From an uncultured Bacteroidales bacterium (GTDB lineage: Bacteria; Bacteroidota; Bacteroidia; Bacteroidales; UBA932), in the NCBI GenBank assembly GCA_949286415.1, contig CASEBV010000014.1, forward strand, positions 51,010 to 115,009: a DNA stretch of 64,000 nucleotides, read 5' to 3'. Under the pieces are notes generated by a model. That model was not told where the DNA came from. It saw only the letters and a list, made by a program, of their open reading frames with translations, and did not search any database. Shown in pieces: positions 43,108 to 51,906 of this stretch. Numbering within the stretch: position 1 is the first letter of the stretch; the number at the start of each line of letters is the position of its first letter. The position numbers were made by a program, and so were the translations under genes.

Positions 43108-44571
43108 ATGAGACTTGACAAGATAACGGAAGACTGCGGGATTTGCGCCAGATACGGAGAAGGGAATCCTGAAATCACTGCGATATGCAGCGATTCAAGA
43201 AAGGTTGTCCCCGGGGCGTTGTTCATAGCAGTGAAAGGCTTCGCAAATGACGGGCACAAATACATCGGTACGGCTGTGGAGAAAGGAGCCGCAGCCATTG
43301 TCTACGAGGATTCCGCGGCTGAGGAAAACCGCAAGGACGGAATCGTCTATATCCGGGTCGGCTCGTCCAGGCATGCGCTGGCAATGATTGCCGATGCATT
43401 CTACGGACATCCGTCACAGAAACTCACCCTTGTCGGCATCACTGGCACCAATGGCAAGACCACCACGGTGACTCTGCTGCACAGACTGTTCACCGGACTC
43501 GGATACCATTGCGGACTTCTTTCGACGATTGCAAATTATATCGGGGAAAAGAAGTCGGAAACAGCAAATACAACGGCAGATCCGATAACAATCAATTCTC
43601 TTCTTGCCCGTATGGCCGACGAGGGATGCGAATACTGCTTCATGGAAGTAAGTTCAATCGGGATGGAGCAGGAGAGGGTGACAGGCCTGAAGTTCAAGGC
43701 CGGGATATTCTCCAACCTCACCCATGACCACCTGGACTATCACAAGACTTTCGCAGAATATCTGAGGTGCAAGAAACTGTTCTTTGACTCTCTTCCTGCA
43801 GATGCCGTCGCCATAACGAACACAGACGACAAGAACGGAATGGTGATGGTGCAGAACACAAGGGCAAAGGTCGTGACCTACTCATGCAGGAGCATGGCCG
43901 ACCACACCTGCCGCATCATTGAGGAAAGCTTTGACGGAATGCTCCTCAAGATTGACGGGAAAGAGGCCTGGTGCAGACTCATCGGCCAGCACAATGCATA
44001 CAACATTCTTGCGATATATACTGCCGCCGTCACTCTCGGTGCAGATCCGGAGGAAGTGCTCGTCGGCATCAGCAATCTTGCTTCAGCTCCCGGGAGACTT
44101 GAGACAGTCAGGGGGCCGAAGGACCTGTCCGTGGTCATTGACTACGCCCACACTCCGGATGCCCTTGAGAATGTCCTCGAGACACTCCGGGATATTGCCC
44201 CACGCCGTCCGCTGATATGTGTATTCGGATGCGGAGGAGACAGGGACAGAACCAAAAGACCTGAAATGGCGGAAGTCGCAGGCAGGCTGGCCGACAGAAT
44301 AATCGTCACTTCCGACAACAGCCGCACGGAAAAGACTTCAGACATCATCAGCGACATAAGGAAAGGACTTGATGCTGCAGCCATGGCAAAGTCTCTCTTC
44401 ATTGAGGACAGGGAGCAGGCCATAAGGACTGCCATTATGACGGCAGCTCCGGGAAGTACAATACTTCTTGCCGGCAAAGGCCACGAGACATACCAGATAA
44501 TCGGGACAGAAAAGCGTCATTTTGACGAAAAGGAAATTGTGTCTGACGCATTGAAAAACATTGTGCAATGA
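43108..44571 (+). CDS. murE: UDP-MurNAc-tripeptide synthetase MurE
   Basis: 487 residues. ATP-binding GITGTNGKTTTVTLLHRLF (P-loop about 113-119), CFMEVSSIGMEQERVTGLKF, NLTHDHLDYHKTFAEYL and VVIDYAHTPDALENVL are all family motifs. The residue-selecting motif near 410 reads DNSRTEK, where meso-DAP-adding enzymes have DNPR; the arginine that contacts DAP is kept but the proline is serine. DAP is the likely third residue. The mraY ATG overlaps the stop (ATGA). Confidence 0.95.
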   Translation: MRLDKITEDCGICARYGEGNPEITAICSDSRKVVPGALFIAVKGFANDGHKYIGTAVEKGAAAIVYEDSAAEENRKDGIVYIRVGSSRHALAMIADAFYGHPSQKLTLVGITGTNGKTTTVTLLHRLFTGLGYHCGLLSTIANYIGEKKSETANTTADPITINSLLARMADEGCEYCFMEVSSIGMEQERVTGLKFKAGIFSNLTHDHLDYHKTFAEYLRCKKLFFDSLPADAVAITNTDDKNGMVMVQNTRAKVVTYSCRSMADHTCRIIEESFDGMLLKIDGKEAWCRLIGQHNAYNILAIYTAAVTLGADPEEVLVGISNLASAPGRLETVRGPKDLSVVIDYAHTPDALENVLETLRDIAPRRPLICVFGCGGDRDRTKRPEMAEVAGRLADRIIVTSDNSRTEKTSDIISDIRKGLDAAAMAKSLFIEDREQAIRTAIMTAAPGSTILLAGKGHETYQIIGTEKRHFDEKEIVSDALKNIVQ

Positions 44572-45839
44572 TATACCATTTGTTTGAATTTCTCAAGGAT
44601 GCGGACATCCCGGGACAGAGGCTTTTCACCTACCTGTCTTTCCGGGCCATGTTTGCCAGCGCCACAGCCATACTCATCTCTCTGATTCTCGGCAAGAAAA
44701 TCATCATGTGGCTGCAGAAACGGCAGATCGGGGAAGAAATCCGCGACCTGGGACTTGAAGGACAGCTCCAGAAGAAGGGCACCCCCACCATGGGAGGGAT
44801 AATCATAATCCTGTCCGTACTCATATCTGTGCTGCTGTTCGCCGACTTGACGAACATCTATATCATACTTCTGCTCATCACCACAGTATGGCTTGGCCTG
44901 CTCGGATTTGCAGATGACTATATAAAGGTATTCCGCCATAACAAGGAAGGGCTCAGCGAAAGAGGGAAACTCATCGCACAGATTCTGCTCGGCCTTTCAA
45001 TCGGCCTGACCGTATGCTTCAGCAATGAGATTGTGGTAAGGGAAAAAGTGCAGGCAGAGACGGCTGCCGTGACCGAATCCGCGCCGGGACAGGCCGTTGC
45101 CGCCGCTGAAGAACATGATGTGATAAAGAGCACAAAGACGACGATTCCGTTTGTCAAGAATCATGAGTTCGACTACAAGTGGCTCTCCCCTTTCAGCGGC
45201 GCAATGGGATGGTACTGCAAATGGGCAATTTATGTGGTGATGATTGTCCTTGTCATCACCGCGTGCTCCAACGGCACCAATCTCACTGACGGGATGGACG
45301 GTCTCGCCACAGGGACATCGGCAATTGTAGGTGTGGTGCTGGGCATTTTCGCCTACCTCTCCGGCAACATAATCAATGCCGACTATCTCAATATCATGTA
45401 CATCCCGGGGACTGGAGAGATTGCGGTGTTCATGGCGGCATTTGTCGGAGCCCTCATCGGTTTCCTGTGGTACAATTCTTATCCGGCACAGGTGTTCATG
45501 GGCGACACCGGAAGCCTTGCCATCGGGGGAATCATCGGAGTGTGCGCCATATTGATCAGGAAGGAGCTCCTGCTGCCGATTCTGTGCGGGATATTCCTCG
45601 TCGAGAGCCTTTCTGTCCTCATGCAGAGATTCTGGTTCAAATACACCAAGAAGAAATACGGCGCCGGCAGAAGAATATTCAGGATGGCACCGCTGCACCA
45701 TCATTTCCAGAAAGAGAACATACCTGCCGCGATAAAATGGCCGGCAAGGGCAATCCCGGAGGCGAAGATTGTGGTGAGATTCTGGATTATCGGGATTCTG
45801 CTCGCGGTATTCACCATAGCATTGCTGAAAATCAGATAA
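44568..45839 (+). CDS. mraY: Phospho-MurNAc-pentapeptide transferase MraY
   Basis: 423-residue polytopic membrane enzyme that makes lipid I. Core motifs: KKGTPTMGGIIIILSVLI, GFADDYIKVFRHNKEGL (catalytic aspartates), NGTNLTDGMDGLATGTSAI and RMAPLHHHFQK. It is about 60 residues longer than E. coli MraY because of a soluble loop at about 150-215 (KVQAETAAVTESAPGQ and after), as in other Bacteroidetes enzymes. Overlaps murE by 4 bp; murD follows after 36 bp. Confidence 0.96.
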   Translation: MIYHLFEFLKDADIPGQRLFTYLSFRAMFASATAILISLILGKKIIMWLQKRQIGEEIRDLGLEGQLQKKGTPTMGGIIIILSVLISVLLFADLTNIYIILLLITTVWLGLLGFADDYIKVFRHNKEGLSERGKLIAQILLGLSIGLTVCFSNEIVVREKVQAETAAVTESAPGQAVAAAEEHDVIKSTKTTIPFVKNHEFDYKWLSPFSGAMGWYCKWAIYVVMIVLVITACSNGTNLTDGMDGLATGTSAIVGVVLGIFAYLSGNIINADYLNIMYIPGTGEIAVFMAAFVGALIGFLWYNSYPAQVFMGDTGSLAIGGIIGVCAILIRKELLLPILCGIFLVESLSVLMQRFWFKYTKKKYGAGRRIFRMAPLHHHFQKENIPAAIKWPARAIPEAKIVVRFWIIGILLAVFTIALLKIR

Positions 45840-45875
45840 AAAAGATACAACAAAAGACAACAAGGAGACAGGAAA

Positions 45876-47210
45876 ATGCCAAGGATAGCAGTACTGGGAG
45901 GAGGAGAAAGCGGTACAGGGGCCGCAATCCTCGCAAAAGTCAAGGGATTCGACGTATTTCTTTCCGACAAAGGGACAATTGATGAAAAATATATCAGGAT
46001 GCTCAAGGAATGGGACATTCCGTTCGAGCAGGGCAGGCATACCGAAGAACTCATTCTCAATGCGGACGAAGTCATCAAGAGTCCGGGCATCCCGTCTGCT
46101 GCGCCAATGGTGCAGAAAGTGTGCGATGCCGGCATAAATGTCATCTCTGAAATTGAATTTGCCGGAAGATATGACACAGCCAAGAAAATATGCATAACCG
46201 GCAGCAACGGCAAGACTACCACCACCTCTCTGATATACTACCTGCTTCAGCAGGCCGGCCTGAACGCCGGACTCGGAGGCAACATCGGGAAAAGCTACGC
46301 CTATCAGGTGGCGACAGAGCACCACGATATCTATGTCCTTGAAATCAGCAGTTTCCAGCTGGACAACATGTATGACTTCAAGGCCGACATAGCCGTCATC
46401 ACCAATATCACCCCTGACCATCTCGACAGGTATGACCACAAGCTGGAGAACTATGTCAAGGCCAAGTTCCGCATCACACGGAACATGAGCAGCGACGACT
46501 GCTTCATATTCTGCTCCGATGACGAGATTACCGTCAGCCACCTCAACAAGATTGTGGTCAAGGCCAAGATGCTTCCGTTCTCGCAGAAGACCGAAGTGAG
46601 CCAGGGCGCATTCCTCAAGGGAGACAAGATGGTGGTCAGGTACGAAGACTCCGAATGCGACATGTTCATACAGGAACTGGCCCTGGGAGGGAAACACAAT
46701 GTGTACAATTCAATGGCAGCCGCCATTGCCGGGAAAATAATGGACATTGACAATGAGGTCATCCGCGAAAGCCTGTCCACATTCCAGCCGGTGGAACACA
46801 GGCTGGAAAAGGTCCTGAGCATCGGCGATGTGCTCTACATAAACGACTCCAAGGCAACCAATGTGGACGCGGCATGGTACGCGCTTGAATGCCAGACAAG
46901 GCCTGTGGTATGGATAGTCGGAGGAACGGACAAAGGAAATGACTATTCAGTCCTCCTTGACCTCGCCCGGGAAAAGGTAAAGGCAATGATATGCATGGGC
47001 CTGGACAACCGGAAATTCCACGAGTCCTTCGGAGGAATCGTGCCGGAAATCCATGATGTCACCTCGGCTGAAGATGCCGTCAGGCTTGCGCATGACATAG
47101 CCGAGGCCGGAGATGTCGTGCTTCTGTCACCGTGCTGCGCAAGCTTTGACCTGTTCAAGAACTATGAAGACCGGGGCAGAAAATTCAAGGAAGCGGTGAG
47201 AAATCTGTAG
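45876..47210 (+). CDS. murD: UDP-MurNAc-L-alanine:D-glutamate ligase MurD
   Basis: 444 residues. N-terminal UDP-binding part (PRIAVLGGGESGTGAAILAK), P-loop ITGSNGKTTTTSLIYYLL, substrate region ISSFQLDNMYDFKADIAVI, NITPDHLDRYDHKLENYVKA and C-terminal NDSKATNVDAAWYAL and LLSPCCASFDLFKNYEDRG. It adds D-Glu to UDP-MurNAc-L-Ala. Typical of the family in length and motifs. Confidence 0.97.
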   Translation: MPRIAVLGGGESGTGAAILAKVKGFDVFLSDKGTIDEKYIRMLKEWDIPFEQGRHTEELILNADEVIKSPGIPSAAPMVQKVCDAGINVISEIEFAGRYDTAKKICITGSNGKTTTTSLIYYLLQQAGLNAGLGGNIGKSYAYQVATEHHDIYVLEISSFQLDNMYDFKADIAVITNITPDHLDRYDHKLENYVKAKFRITRNMSSDDCFIFCSDDEITVSHLNKIVVKAKMLPFSQKTEVSQGAFLKGDKMVVRYEDSECDMFIQELALGGKHNVYNSMAAAIAGKIMDIDNEVIRESLSTFQPVEHRLEKVLSIGDVLYINDSKATNVDAAWYALECQTRPVVWIVGGTDKGNDYSVLLDLAREKVKAMICMGLDNRKFHESFGGIVPEIHDVTSAEDAVRLAHDIAEAGDVVLLSPCCASFDLFKNYEDRGRKFKEAVRNL

Positions 47211-47224
47211 AAACCTGAGCACAG

Positions 47225-48613
47225 ATGAAAGACAAGACAAATAAGAAAGATGCGCCGCAGGCCAATGAAGGAATCTGGGGACTGATCGACAGAATCCAGG
47301 GGGACAAGATAGTGTGGATGGTTGTCATCATGCTCATCCTGTTCTCAATAGTATCGATATTCTCCTCGACATCCCTTCTGGCAAACGGACAGCCCGGGAC
47401 AAGCCGGCTGGACATATTCGTTGACCAGCTGTGGATTGTAGTCGCGGGCATCATCGTCATTTTCATCTGCTACAAGATTCCGTACATAAAGCTTTTCAGA
47501 GTCCTGTCGCAGTTCGGGTTTGTTGTCTCGATGGCCCTGCTTCTCTGCCTGCTGCTGAACATAAGGGCAATCGAAGTCAACGGGGCCAAGCGTGCCATTG
47601 ACCTCGGCTTTTTCCAGCTGCATGTCTACGAAGTGGTAAAGGTTGCCATGGTGATGTATCTTGCATGGGCCATACACGCATACAATACGGATTCGTTCGG
47701 GACAGTCAACCGCCTGGCAGAAAAGCATCCCAAACTTGCATTCCTCGGCACCCCTTTCTGGAAAAGAATGATATACATATTCATTCCAATGATGCTTGTC
47801 TGTCTCGGAATCATGTTCGGCAGCGTGTCCAGCACGCTTTTCATAGGAGGGATAATGTTCCTGACCGTCATGATCGGAGGCATCAGGTTCAGGGACATCA
47901 TGATGCCGGCCATGATATGCATTGCCGCCGGAGGGCTCTGCATAGGACTTTACTTCATTTCCGGAGGGAAAATATTCCCGCGCGTCGGGACAGCAGTACA
48001 GAGAGTCTTCCTGCACGAAGAAAAGAAGAATATCAAGGATCTGCAGCCCGGCACAAGAGAGTTTCAGGATGCGCTGGATGCAATACGCCAGCCTGAAAGC
48101 GCCAAGATTGCCATCCATGAAGGCGGCATTCTCGGCAAAGGACCTGGCGGCAGCACCCAGAAATATACCGTAGCCCTGATTTTCAGCGACTACATGTACA
48201 GCTTCATCGTCGAAGAATACGGTCTGTGGGGAGGAATCCTCATAATCGTCCTTTACATAAGCCTCCTTGCAAGAGGAACGATAATAGTGAAGAACTGCGA
48301 CAATGACTTCGCCAAGACGGCCGTCTCGGGGCTTACCGTACTCATTACCGGGCAGGCCCTGATGCACATTTACATAAATCTTGACATGGGACTGCTCACA
48401 GGACAGACCCTGCCGCTGATAAGCCACGGCAAAAGTTCTTTCCTGTGTTTCTGCGTGGCATTCGGAATAATCCTTTCCATAAGCAAGATGGCAAAGGCAA
48501 AGATACAGAAAGAGACAGATGAGGCTGCGCCGATCGGAATCGAGGCGGAGGAACTTCAGGCAAGCCTCAACGATCTGGACGATTTTGAATCAGGAAATAT
48601 CGGAGAGAAATGA
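47225..48613 (+). CDS. ftsW: Septal peptidoglycan polymerase FtsW
   Basis: 462-residue SEDS-family membrane glycosyltransferase that extends glycan strands with FtsI. Multiple membrane helices; conserved segments include the AKRAIDLGFFQLHVYEVVKV stretch, GPGGSTQKYTVALIFSDYMY and the late INLDMGLLTGQTLPLISHGK region. A charged cytoplasmic C-terminal tail is present. The stop overlaps the murG ATG (ATGA). FtsW is assigned over RodA because of the cluster position. Confidence 0.95.
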   Translation: MKDKTNKKDAPQANEGIWGLIDRIQGDKIVWMVVIMLILFSIVSIFSSTSLLANGQPGTSRLDIFVDQLWIVVAGIIVIFICYKIPYIKLFRVLSQFGFVVSMALLLCLLLNIRAIEVNGAKRAIDLGFFQLHVYEVVKVAMVMYLAWAIHAYNTDSFGTVNRLAEKHPKLAFLGTPFWKRMIYIFIPMMLVCLGIMFGSVSSTLFIGGIMFLTVMIGGIRFRDIMMPAMICIAAGGLCIGLYFISGGKIFPRVGTAVQRVFLHEEKKNIKDLQPGTREFQDALDAIRQPESAKIAIHEGGILGKGPGGSTQKYTVALIFSDYMYSFIVEEYGLWGGILIIVLYISLLARGTIIVKNCDNDFAKTAVSGLTVLITGQALMHIYINLDMGLLTGQTLPLISHGKSSFLCFCVAFGIILSISKMAKAKIQKETDEAAPIGIEAEELQASLNDLDDFESGNIGEK

Positions 48614-49749
48614 AAAGTTACAGACCGATAAGGGCAATCATAAGCGGAGGCGGCACAGGAGGACATATCTTCCCGGCCCTCTCGATTGCGGACAAGCTCA
48701 GGGAAGTGTGTCCGGAGACAGAAATACTGTTTGTCGGGGCGGAAGGCAAGATGGAAATGGAAAAAGTACCAGCCGCAGGCTACGACATCAAGGGTCTGCC
48801 TGTGGCCGGACTTCAGAGAAAACTGTCGCTGTCCAACCTGACACTCCCGTTCAAAGTGATGAAAAGTCTCTCGATGGCAAAGAAAATCATCAGGGGATTC
48901 CGGCCGGACATAGCAATCGGGGTCGGCGGCTACGCCAGTGCCCCGCTGCTCTGGAGCGCAGAGAAGGAAGGGATTCCGACTCTGATACAGGAGCAGAACG
49001 GATTTGCAGGTCTCACCAACAGGATTCTCGGGAAAAAGGCAGGACGCATCTGCGTAGCATACGAGGGCATGGAAAGATTCTTCCCGAAAGAGCGAATCAT
49101 CATCACCGGCAATCCGATAAGGAAAGAAATAGTGCCGGCGGATGACAGGATGAGGCATGAAGCCATGGAATACTACGGGCTTGACCCGAAAAAAAAGCAT
49201 CTGTTCATCATGGGCGGCAGTCTCGGAAGCGGGACATTGAACAAATCCATGATGAAATGGATTTCAGAAGGAAGACCCTCAGGGAAAGACATGGAAGTCA
49301 TCTGGCAATGCGGCAAATACTACAAGAACGACATCGACCGGTTCATGTCTGCAGCAGCGGCCGCAGACAAGACATTGGAAAAGGAAGTCAGGCATTATGA
49401 CTTCATCAGCCGGATGGACCTGGCATACGCGGCAGCAGACATTGTCATCTCAAGGTCCGGGGCAAGTTCGGTATCGGAGCTCTGTGCAGCGCACAAGGCT
49501 GTGATATTTGTTCCGTCCCCGAATGTCGCAGAAGACCACCAGAGGCACAATGCGATGGCCCTGGTCAAAAAAAATGCGGCGCTCATTGTGAGCGATGCCG
49601 AAGCTCCGGAAAAACTGCTGGCGGAAGCCTGCTCCCTTATATGGAACGGGGACAGAATCCGGGAAATGGAGAAAAACATCGCCGCCCTGGCCAAAACAGA
49701 CGCAGCACAGGCAATCGTAGATGAGGTCTATGCTGTACTTGACAAATGA
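48610..49749 (+). CDS. murG: Lipid II synthase MurG
   Basis: 379 residues, GT28 GlcNAc transferase that converts lipid I to lipid II at the inner face of the membrane. Motifs: ISGGGTGGHIFPALSIADKL, VGGYASAPLLWSAEKEGIPT, LIQEQNGFAGLTNRILGKKA, IMGGSLGSGTLNKSMMKW and DIVISRSGASSVSELCAAHK. The last segment holds the UDP-sugar site. ATG overlaps the ftsW stop; murC begins 16 bp downstream. Confidence 0.97.
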   Translation: MKSYRPIRAIISGGGTGGHIFPALSIADKLREVCPETEILFVGAEGKMEMEKVPAAGYDIKGLPVAGLQRKLSLSNLTLPFKVMKSLSMAKKIIRGFRPDIAIGVGGYASAPLLWSAEKEGIPTLIQEQNGFAGLTNRILGKKAGRICVAYEGMERFFPKERIIITGNPIRKEIVPADDRMRHEAMEYYGLDPKKKHLFIMGGSLGSGTLNKSMMKWISEGRPSGKDMEVIWQCGKYYKNDIDRFMSAAAAADKTLEKEVRHYDFISRMDLAYAAADIVISRSGASSVSELCAAHKAVIFVPSPNVAEDHQRHNAMALVKKNAALIVSDAEAPEKLLAEACSLIWNGDRIREMEKNIAALAKTDAAQAIVDEVYAVLDK

Positions 49750-49765
49750 AATACGGAGAAAACAA

Positions 49766-51115
49766 ATGAAATACAGGAACATATATTTTCTTGGCATCGG
49801 CGGGATAGGAATGAGCGCCATTGCCAGGTATTGCAGATACAAGGGACATGTCGTCTCCGGCTATGACCGCACCCCTTCTGAACTCACGCATGAACTGGAG
49901 GCCGAAGGAATGGCAATCCACTATGATGACCGCCCCGACCTGATACCCGCTGACAAGGACGACACACTTGTCATCTATACACCGGCAATCCCGCATGACC
50001 TCGGCGAGATGAGATTCGTTACGGAAAACGGGTACAAAGTCATCAAGAGATCCAGAGCTCTCGGAGAAATAGCCGAAGGACAGAGATGCCTGGCAGTAGC
50101 AGGGACACACGGAAAGACGACGACAAGCACATTGCTTGCCCACATATTCAATGAAAGCGGGGAAGGATGCTCCGCATTTCTCGGCGGGATATCCAAAAAC
50201 TACGGCACCAATCTTTTGGTCAGTGACAACAATGTGATTGTCGCGGAAGCAGACGAGTTCGACAGGTCATTCCTCCAGCTGCACCCTGAGATAGCCGTGA
50301 TTACGGCCATGGATGCCGACCATCTTGACATCTATTCCGACCTCGGGCATGTACGGCAGGCATTCCGGGACTTCGCCTCTCAGGTCAGCGGCACCGTCAT
50401 CACGAAACCCGGGCTTGACATCACCAGAAGAGACACAAAGGCAGAGATTCTCAGGTATTCATTCAGGGAAGAATGCGATTTCTATGCAAGCAACCTGAGC
50501 AAGGACGAGACCGGACATTTTACATTTGACCTCAAATGGCCGGGCGGGACAGTCAGGTCATGCCGCTGCGGAATCCCGGGATGGGTCAATGTCGAGAACA
50601 GCATTGCCGCAGCCGCCATTGCCCTCACCTACGGACTGGACCCGGAGAAAGTAAGGCATGCCATCGGCACATACATGGGAGTAAAGAGGAGATTTGACTT
50701 TCATGTCAACAGACCGGGATGCACATATATCGATGACTATGCACATCATCCGAAGGAGATTGCCGCAGCGATAAGCTCTATCCGCGACATCTTTCCAGGA
50801 AGGAAAATAACGGCAATATTCCAGCCGCACCTGTATACCCGGACAAGGGACTTTGCCGGCGAGTTCGCCGAAGCACTGAGCCATGTTGACAAACTGATTC
50901 TCCTGGATATCTATCCGGCCCGTGAAGAGCCGATACCGGGCATCACATCGCAGATCATCTATGACAAAGTGCAGGCTCCGGAAAAGATACTCATGAAAAA
51001 AGAGGAAGTCCTTGATTATATGAAAAATGAATATCCGGATGTCCTTGTCACATTCGGAGCCGGGAATATTGACAGGCTGACAGGCCCCCTGACAGAAATG
51101 CTTGAAAAAAGATGA
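49766..51115 (+). CDS. murC: UDP-N-acetylmuramate:L-alanine ligase MurC
   Basis: 449 residues from ATG 49766 (MKYRNIYFLGIGGIGMSAIA), which fits the family N-terminus; an upstream in-frame ATG at 49721 would overlap murG. P-loop VAGTHGKTTTSTLLAHIFNE, VAEADEFDRSFLQLHPEIAV, ITAMDADHLDIYSD, YIDDYAHHPKEIAAAISSIR and ATP-site IFQPHLYTRTRDF are present. It attaches L-Ala to UDP-MurNAc. The ftsQ ATG overlaps its stop. Confidence 0.97.
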   Translation: MKYRNIYFLGIGGIGMSAIARYCRYKGHVVSGYDRTPSELTHELEAEGMAIHYDDRPDLIPADKDDTLVIYTPAIPHDLGEMRFVTENGYKVIKRSRALGEIAEGQRCLAVAGTHGKTTTSTLLAHIFNESGEGCSAFLGGISKNYGTNLLVSDNNVIVAEADEFDRSFLQLHPEIAVITAMDADHLDIYSDLGHVRQAFRDFASQVSGTVITKPGLDITRRDTKAEILRYSFREECDFYASNLSKDETGHFTFDLKWPGGTVRSCRCGIPGWVNVENSIAAAAIALTYGLDPEKVRHAIGTYMGVKRRFDFHVNRPGCTYIDDYAHHPKEIAAAISSIRDIFPGRKITAIFQPHLYTRTRDFAGEFAEALSHVDKLILLDIYPAREEPIPGITSQIIYDKVQAPEKILMKKEEVLDYMKNEYPDVLVTFGAGNIDRLTGPLTEMLEKR

Positions 51116-51894
51116 ACAAGGTAAGCAGATACATACTTGCGGCCATATTCGGAGGACTCACGACAGTTCTGCTGTGTGCGGCATACACATCCGAATCATT
51201 GAAAAGGAGCAGGACGTCATGCTCCGGGATAGAAGTATGCATCAGGGACAGCAGCATAAACAGATTTGTCTGCAGAGAGGACATCATCAGGCATATTTCC
51301 GGGACACATGGGAATCCTGTCGGCAAACTGCTTGACAGCCTTGACATTGCAGCGATTGAAAAAACGATGGACAACTGGAGTCCCGTCAGGAAGAGCGAAG
51401 TGTACATGACCAAGGACGGGATACTGCATGTGACCCTCGTGCAGAGGACTCCGCTGCTGAGGTTCCAGAAGGACAGCATAGGCTTCTACGCCGATGCGGA
51501 CGGCGTACTGTTTCCGCTTCAGCCGGGGCACACGGCACATGTTCCTGTAATCGACGGGAATATCCCGCTGAATGCAGGAGACGGATACCACGGCAGACCG
51601 TCCAGCGAATGGGAACGGCAATGGACAGACAGGATTGTGTCGATGGTAAGATTCATGAAATCAAATGACATCTGGCTTAAGAACATTGCCCAGATACATG
51701 TCAACGAGGCCGGAGATCTGGTTCTGATTCCATACGAGGGCCGGGAAAAATTTATTTTCGGCCAACCGGTCGGAACAGAAGACAAATTCAGAAAAATTGA
51801 ACTCTATTATACCGCCATCGTCCCGGACAAGGGCAAAGACATGTATTCGACCGTCAACCTGAAATATGACGGGCGTATAATCTGCAGAAAATAA
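51112..51894 (+). CDS. ftsQ: FtsQ-like division protein
   Basis: 260 residues: short cytoplasmic N-terminus, one membrane helix (YILAAIFGGLTTVLLCAAYT), then a POTRA-like part (NRFVCREDIIRHISGTHGNP, LDIAAIEKTMDNWSP) and beta domain (VTLVQRTPLLRFQKD, GFYADADGVLFPLQPG). Sequence conservation with E. coli FtsQ is low, so the call rests on topology, the POTRA pattern and the position between murC and ftsA. It would recruit FtsL/B and FtsI/W. Confidence 0.87.
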   Translation: MNKVSRYILAAIFGGLTTVLLCAAYTSESLKRSRTSCSGIEVCIRDSSINRFVCREDIIRHISGTHGNPVGKLLDSLDIAAIEKTMDNWSPVRKSEVYMTKDGILHVTLVQRTPLLRFQKDSIGFYADADGVLFPLQPGHTAHVPVIDGNIPLNAGDGYHGRPSSEWERQWTDRIVSMVRFMKSNDIWLKNIAQIHVNEAGDLVLIPYEGREKFIFGQPVGTEDKFRKIELYYTAIVPDKGKDMYSTVNLKYDGRIICRK

Positions 51895-51906
51895 AACAAT
51901 ACAGTC

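Noticed and set aside
44997..46697. Long open frame on the minus strand opposite mraY and murD (566 codons)
   Set aside because: The plus strand encodes complete, motif-bearing MraY and MurD. The antisense product is rich in His/Val/Gly with no recognisable domain, as expected from an open mirror frame caused by codon bias.
47345..48427. Antisense open frame opposite ftsW (360 codons)
   Set aside because: FtsW on the plus strand is intact and fits the operon. The antisense protein has no hydrophobic or domain pattern and no upstream start signals.
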